Positions 7,015-10,357 of a stretch of DNA of 10,357 nt are shown here, piece by piece. Below the pieces are notes generated by a model. The model searched no databases and was not told the origin of the DNA. It saw only the letters and a program-made list of their open reading frames with translations. This DNA comes from an uncultured Tepidimonas sp. (lineage in GTDB: Bacteria; Pseudomonadota; Gammaproteobacteria; Burkholderiales; Burkholderiaceae_C): the NCBI GenBank assembly GCA_937949455.1, contig CALEDU010000136.1, positions 1 through 10,357 on the forward strand, written 5' to 3'. The translations under genes were made by a program, and so were the position numbers. How positions within the stretch are numbered: the stretch's first letter is position 1; each line of letters begins with the position of its first letter.

Positions 7015-8679
7015 TCAGTATTGTCGCAGCCGGACGGTGGCGACTTCGGCGATACCTACCAACTGGAATAGCGCCGCCAGCAGGTGGCTGACACCGTCCA
7101 ATTCGACCCGCACACCCCGCCTTTGTGCGGCCAGCAGCCCTTGCAGCAAGGCGCCGGCAGCGGCAAAGTCGACACGCTCGAGCCGCCGTGCATCGATGAC
7201 GAGCGCACGGCTGGCGCAGGGCACAACACCCTCCTGCCGCGACGATGCGTGGGGTGCTACGGCCTGCACGGCCGCATCGAGCACCTGGAGCACCGGCGCC
7301 GCATCCCCGTCCAAGACGCCCTCCAGCCGCACAGCCGGCCCCGCATCTGGCCCCGGGGCCAGGATCGCGCCGCCTGTCCGCGGCGTCGCCACGGCAGAAA
7401 AGGCCGACTCACCGGGCGCGGGCTCAGGCAGCGCCTCGACCGGCTCGACATGGGTCAGCGGGTCGTGCCACAGGGGTGGCAACTCGCCGTAGGTGACACA
7501 ATAGTCCAACGCGACGAGGTCGAATTCGTCGCGCCGCCCCACCAGGCGCAGCGCGGCCAGGCGCAGGCGCCACCAGACCGGGGGGTTGTCCCGACGCCCA
7601 GACGGGGTGCCGGCCTTCAGGCGCCGCCGCAACACAGCACTGCCCTGCCAGCGCAGCGCCAGCGGCAGATTGGCCCAATGCTCAAACACCGCCGCCAAAC
7701 GCTCGGCAGCCTCGAGGTCTACCGACAGCAGGCCCGACCAATCGAGCCACAGCACCGCGTCGCCGCGCTCGGCCAGTGCCGCCACGGCCGTCACTGCCGC
7801 AGCATCGAGCCGCGGCGGGCAGACCCATATGGGCCGGATGGCGGTCGTTGCGGTCCCCGACATGGCCTCGGCAGACGCCGGGGGCGGCTGCACCATCGGC
7901 CAGCGCGGGATGGGTTGCCCAAAACGCTCCGCCCATTCGGCGGCCCAATCCTCAAAGCCCTCCACATCACCAGCGGCCCACAGCAGCTCCAACAGCATCA
8001 GGCCGGCCAAACAGGCCAGCGGCGTTCGATCCTCTGGAGTCTGCAGCGCCGCCAGCATCTGCCGCGCCTCGTCCAGCCGACCATTGGCATAGCGGACAGC
8101 GACCTCGGTCAGGGCGGGGTGGGTCAGCAGCGCCTGCGGCTCGGCGGTTTGTGCGGGCGACTCGACGGTCACCAGATCGATGCTCATGTCGCTGCCGTCG
8201 GCGCGCGTCTGGAGGTGGCGGCTGGCGATCGGACCGGCAGAGGCCACAACAGGCGCAGCGATGCACAGACCCGATGATTCGGCCGTGCGCGGCGTCCAGT
8301 GTCGTGCCATCTGCGCCTCGATGCGGGCGATCTGCTCGATGGTGCGAGATTTGTCTGGCTCAGCGCCGCGAGACCCACCGCTGCGCATGCCGCCAGTGCC
8401 GGGCAGGCTGGGCGGAGCAGGCGGCTGCGTGCCAGCCGGCGGGACGGTGCGCTGGGCACGTATGCTTTCGCGCAGCGCGTTGAGCTCGTTGTGGCGCACC
8501 TGGTCATTGCGACGCTTGTGCAGTAGCGCCCACTGCAGCGCTCGCCGCTCCTCATCCAAGCCTTGGACGGCACCGTCGTGCAAAGAATCGCCACACAGCC
8601 AGCGCCATATCCCACTCCACCAGCCACGGCTGTCCGGGGTGTTGGGCCGGTCGGACATGGTGGCGGGTAGGTCAGGCAT
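7015..8679 (-). CDS. STAS-domain protein of unknown function
   Basis: A 554-residue soluble-looking protein I cannot assign to a characterised family. The C-terminal 105 residues (about 449-554) resemble a STAS domain, the fold of anti-sigma-factor antagonists and MlaB: a strand ending ALVID (492-496), then [14 protein letters not shown] (503-516) and VRVELDGV. The position usually occupied by a phosphorylated Ser/Thr in DSSG-like motifs reads DFAAAG, so phosphorylation there is not expected. Residues 308-352 contain a similar pattern ([22 protein letters not shown]), suggesting a second, degenerate STAS unit. Residues 185-255 are helical and TPR-like. The N-terminus has Trp-rich (20-28) and charged, coiled-coil-like (40-75) stretches followed by a Pro/Gly-rich linker. 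It lies 26 bp after dksA and 2 bp before hslV. An alternative ATG is at 8658; neither start has a strong ribosome site. Confidence 0.85.
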   Translation of the reverse strand: MPDLPATMSDRPNTPDSRGWWSGIWRWLCGDSLHDGAVQGLDEERRALQWALLHKRRNDQVRHNELNALRESIRAQRTVPPAGTQPPAPPSLPGTGGMRSGGSRGAEPDKSRTIEQIARIEAQMARHWTPRTAESSGLCIAAPVVASAGPIASRHLQTRADGSDMSIDLVTVESPAQTAEPQALLTHPALTEVAVRYANGRLDEARQMLAALQTPEDRTPLACLAGLMLLELLWAAGDVEGFEDWAAEWAERFGQPIPRWPMVQPPPASAEAMSGTATTAIRPIWVCPPRLDAAAVTAVAALAERGDAVLWLDWSGLLSVDLEAAERLAAVFEHWANLPLALRWQGSAVLRRRLKAGTPSGRRDNPPVWWRLRLAALRLVGRRDEFDLVALDYCVTYGELPPLWHDPLTHVEPVEALPEPAPGESAFSAVATPRTGGAILAPGPDAGPAVRLEGVLDGDAAPVLQVLDAAVQAVAPHASSRQEGVVPCASRALVIDARRLERVDFAAAGALLQGLLAAQRRGVRVELDGVSHLLAALFQLVGIAEVATVRLRQY

Positions 8680-8682
8680 CCC

Positions 8683-8706
8683 AGCCCCGCGGGGCCGCGC
8701 GGGGCT
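8683..8706 (-). other. GC-rich stem-loop at the dksA stop codon
   Basis: AGCCCCGC (8683-8690) and GCGGGGCT (8699-8706) are exact complements around an 8-base loop. The structure fills the dksA-STAS gap and reaches into the last base of the dksA stop. No T-tract follows, so it does not read as a complete intrinsic terminator. It could be an mRNA processing or stability element that lowers expression of the downstream STAS-hslVU genes, which is inference. Confidence 0.45.
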
Positions 8707-9422
8707 CAGTCGCCAAACAGCTTTTGCTTGAGCTCGCGGCGCTGCTGGGCCTCGATGGACAGGCTGGCGGTCGGCCGCGCCAGCAAGCGGCCCACACCGA
8801 TGGGCTCGCCAGTTTCTTCACAGTAGCCGTAGTCACCGCTGTCGATGCGCGCGAGCGACTGCTCGATCTTCTTGAGCAGCTTGCGCTCGCGGTCGCGCGT
8901 GCGCAGCTCCAAAGCATGCTCTTCCTCGATGGTGGCGCGGTCGGCCGGATCGGGCACGACCACCGTGTCTTCGCGCAAATGCTCGGTCGTCTCGCCGGCG
9001 CTGTTCAGGATGTCTTGCTTGAGCGCCTGCAACTTGCGCCGGAAATAGGCCAACTGGACATCGTTCATGTACTCCGCATCGGGCATGGCCAGGATATCGG
9101 CGTCCGTGAGCTGCTCCAGAGGCAGTTTTTTCCAGTTGTCGGCTCGTGCGGGGTCCCTGCGCAGCCCGGCGGCTGCAGGCGTAGCGGTCGTGGTCATGGC
9201 GGGTTCGGGTGAATAACTGGCCTTGGCCGCGTGCGGATCGTGGGTCGGCGCGACGGCTTCGGTCGTTTGCGCGTGCATGGCCGCCTTCTCGGCGCGGCGG
9301 GTGGCCGCGGCGGAAGTTTTGCGCGCCGCACGCACTTTGTCTCCACCTCCGGCCGCTGCGGGCGGGAGGTCGGAACCGGCATCGGGGGACGAGGCCCCGC
9401 TCGACGGCGGACGGTTCTTCAC
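8706..9422 (-). CDS. dksA: RNA polymerase-binding transcription factor DksA (cysteine-poor zinc-finger type)
   Basis: Binds the RNA polymerase secondary channel and, with ppGpp, reprograms transcription in the stringent response. From the GTG at 9422 the product is 238 residues, against 151 in E. coli. The first 90 or so residues are an Ala/Pro/Thr-rich, probably disordered extension with basic patches. The DksA core follows: a coiled coil with tip residues D158, D161 and A163 in DPADRA, the conserved LELRTRDRERKLLKKIE helix, and the globular region. The E. coli zinc-finger cysteines are replaced except the first: CEET (C201, T204) and SLSIEA (S222, A225). This is seen in other alpha- and betaproteobacterial DksA proteins. 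The GTG is preferred over an upstream open stretch to 9626 because AGAGGAG lies 7 bases before it. An in-frame ATG at 9197 would give a more typical size but has no ribosome site. Confidence 0.93.
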   Translation of the reverse strand: MKNRPPSSGASSPDAGSDLPPAAAGGGDKVRAARKTSAAATRRAEKAAMHAQTTEAVAPTHDPHAAKASYSPEPAMTTTATPAAAGLRRDPARADNWKKLPLEQLTDADILAMPDAEYMNDVQLAYFRRKLQALKQDILNSAGETTEHLREDTVVVPDPADRATIEEEHALELRTRDRERKLLKKIEQSLARIDSGDYGYCEETGEPIGVGRLLARPTASLSIEAQQRRELKQKLFGD

Positions 9423-9429
9423 GGCGCAA

Positions 9430-9436
9430 CTCCTCT
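9430..9436 (-). promoter_or_regulatory. Ribosome binding site that fixes the dksA start
   Basis: AGAGGAG on the minus strand, 7 bases before the GTG at 9422. It is the only strong Shine-Dalgarno match near any candidate dksA start, and it argues against both the longest open frame (to 9626) and the internal ATG at 9197. Confidence 0.75.
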
Positions 9437-9468
9437 GTCTGGCTGGGTGCTGCCGCGCGGTGGCGGCG

Positions 9469-9494
9469 GCCCCGCAACCTCCCTGTCGCGGGGC
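9469..9494 (-). other. Stem-loop in the dksA leader
   Basis: GCCCCGC (9469-9475) and GCGGGGC (9488-9494) form a 7-bp all-GC stem with a 12-base loop that contains GGGAGG on the minus strand. It sits 46 bases before the dksA GTG, inside the mRNA leader if the promoter at 9518-9523 is used. Function is unknown; chance occurrence in GC-rich DNA is possible. Confidence 0.35.
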
Positions 9495-9517
9495 ACACCC
9501 ATACGGATTGGGGGCCG

Positions 9518-9523
9518 ATTGTA
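9518..9523 (-). promoter_or_regulatory. Candidate -10 element (TACAAT) of the dksA promoter
   Basis: TACAAT on the minus strand (9523-9518) matches 5 of 6 bases of the sigma-70 -10 consensus. Transcription would begin near 9511, leaving a leader of about 90 bases. The -35 at 17-bp spacing is ACGACT (9546-9541), which is weak and lies inside the 12-bp repeat array. The next gene upstream ends at 9623, so a promoter is expected in this gap. Confidence 0.4.
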
Positions 9524-9556
9524 AGCGCAGTCGTAAGCGCAGTCGTAAGCGCAGTC
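9521..9556. repeat. Three perfect tandem copies of a 12-bp unit
   Basis: GTAAGCGCAGTC is repeated without error at 9521-9532, 9533-9544 and 9545-9556 (GACTGCGCTTAC on the minus strand). The array abuts and partly overlaps the candidate dksA -10, so it occupies the -35 and upstream region. It may be an operator array or a slippage-prone minisatellite. The unit is divisible by three, so in a misread dksA extension it produces an artificial Arg-Leu repeat. Confidence 0.9.
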
Positions 9557-9571
9557 GCCTGCGCCGCTGCA

Positions 9572-9587
9572 CCCGCACGGATGCGGG
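9572..9587 (-). other. Short hairpin after the COG0523 gene
   Basis: CCCGCA-CGGA-TGCGGG (9572-9587), a perfect 6-bp stem with a 4-base loop, lies 35 bases beyond the COG0523 stop. No T-run follows on the minus strand, so it is at best a weak terminator or a 3'-end stabiliser. Confidence 0.3.
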
Positions 9588-9622
9588 CATTTCGGCACGG
9601 GCACGAGCGGCCCGAGCGCGGC

Positions 9623-10357
9623 TCAAGCCAGTGACTGCTCCAGGCCCTGCGTCAGGATGTCACGCGGCAGGTCGATGCCGATGAACACCATCTTGCTCTC
9701 GCGCTTTTCGTGGGGCTTCCACTGCGGCCCCAGGTCGCTGCCCATGAGCTGGTGCACCCCCTGGAAGATGACCTTGCGATCGGTGCCCTGCATGTGCAGC
9801 ACGCCTTTGTAGCGCAACAGCTTAGGCCCCCAGACCTGCACCACTGCACCCAAAAAATCCTCCAGCTTGTGCGGGTCGAACGGCCGCTCGCTGCGCCAGA
9901 CGAAGCTCTGGACATCGTCGTCGTGGTGATGGTGCCGGGCATGGCCGTGCCCATGCTCGTGATGGTGGTCGTGCGCACAGTGCCCGTGGTCGTGGTCGCA
10001 GTGGCTGTGGTCGTGGTGATCGTGCGTGTCCGCTTTCAGAAAGTCCGGATCGATGTCGAGCTTGGCGTTCAGGTTGAACCCCCGCAAATCCAGCACCTTG
10101 GCCAGCGGTACCTGGCCGAAGTGCACGGTCTCGATGGGCGCGCGCGGGTTCATGTGCTTGAGGCGATGGATTAGCGCGTCCAGCTCGTCGGCCGACACCA
10201 GATCGGCCTTGCTGATGAAGATCTGATCCGCGAAGCCGACCTGCCGGCGAGCCTCTTGTCGGTCGTCGAGCTGCTGCTGGGCGTGCTTGGCATCCACCAG
10301 CGTCACGATCGCATCGAGCAATAAGCTCTCGGCCACCTCGTCGTCCATGAAGAAGGT
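9623..10357 (-). CDS. COG0523/CobW-family GTP-binding metallochaperone, N-terminal part cut by window
   Basis: Member of the G3E GTPase family related to YjiA, ZigA and CobW, many of which handle zinc or cobalt. The frame is open to the right edge at 10357, so the P-loop, the CxCC metal motif and the real start are outside the window; 244 codons are visible. Counting from the Met at 10348, the family FFMDDEVAES stretch opens the fragment, the G4 base-recognition motif appears as SKAD (46-49), and the CobW C-terminal domain runs from about 146 to the end (DRKVIFQGVHQLMGSDLG, SKMVFIG, LPRD). Between the domains, residues 109-145 form a linker with 19 His and 2 Cys in 37 residues, typical of metal-binding linkers in this family. 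The stop is 200 bases before dksA. Which metal it serves cannot be told from this part. Confidence 0.93.
   Translation of the reverse strand, partial: TFFMDDEVAESLLLDAIVTLVDAKHAQQQLDDRQEARRQVGFADQIFISKADLVSADELDALIHRLKHMNPRAPIETVHFGQVPLAKVLDLRGFNLNAKLDIDPDFLKADTHDHHDHSHCDHDHGHCAHDHHHEHGHGHARHHHHDDDVQSFVWRSERPFDPHKLEDFLGAVVQVWGPKLLRYKGVLHMQGTDRKVIFQGVHQLMGSDLGPQWKPHEKRESKMVFIGIDLPRDILTQGLEQSLA

Noticed and set aside
7084..8277. A 397-codon plus-strand open frame opposite the STAS gene
   Set aside because: This was the hardest shadow to dismiss because the STAS gene is less conserved. The plus-strand product is Arg/Gln/His-rich without motifs, while the minus-strand frame has a STAS-like domain and sits tightly in the operon.
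9423..9622. Zur-type operator between the COG0523 gene and dksA
   Set aside because: No AT-rich palindrome resembling known Zur boxes is visible; the region is GC-rich throughout.
9423..9626. N-terminal extension of dksA with a run of Arg-Leu repeats
   Set aside because: The Arg-Leu run is the translated 12-bp tandem repeat, and the extension overlaps the stop of the COG0523 gene. The GTG at 9422 has the ribosome site.
9914..10024. CAC/CAT-rich simple-sequence stretch considered as a noncoding repeat
   Set aside because: It encodes the in-frame His-rich metal-binding linker of the COG0523 protein and varies in codon use, so it is coding rather than a separate repeat element.

Overview
The window looks like chromosomal housekeeping DNA from a GC-rich betaproteobacterium of the order Burkholderiales, most like the Comamonadaceae and their relatives. 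This is inferred from protein sequence and gene order; there is no rRNA to confirm it. Every gene I can support lies on the minus strand, so transcription runs from high to low coordinates. I see no tRNA, rRNA, CRISPR array, phage gene or intact insertion sequence.

Right block (10357 to 5118), in order of transcription: a COG0523/CobW-type metallochaperone GTPase with a histidine-rich linker, cut by the window edge; a 200-bp gap with a 3 x 12-bp tandem repeat and a candidate promoter; dksA, whose product lacks three of the four zinc-finger cysteines; a 554-residue STAS-domain protein of unknown function; then hslV and hslU, the peptidase and ATPase of the HslUV protease. dksA, the STAS gene, hslV and hslU are packed closely (26-bp gap, 2-bp gap, 4-bp overlap) and probably form one operon. 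It would combine stringent-response transcription control, an unknown STAS protein and a protein quality-control protease.

Intergenic region (5117 to 4892): an AT-rich 226-bp island. It holds a probable hslU terminator, a perfect 33-bp palindrome flanked by 6-bp direct repeats, a candidate promoter, and a four-copy array of GTG(G) boxes with exact 10-bp spacing that matches the MraZ operator.

Left block (4891 to 1): the start of the division and cell wall (dcw) cluster, mraZ-rsmH-ftsL-ftsI-murE. murE runs off the window about 25 residues before its expected end. From rsmH onward each start codon overlaps the previous stop codon by 1 or 4 bases, so translation is probably coupled. MraZ is expected to repress the whole cluster, RsmH methylates 16S rRNA, FtsL and FtsI work in the divisome, and MurE adds meso-diaminopimelate to the peptidoglycan precursor.

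The window is mostly ordinary conserved gene content. The parts worth a second look are the uncharacterised STAS protein placed between dksA and hslVU, the COG0523 gene next to a cysteine-poor dksA, and the repeat structures in the two intergenic regions.
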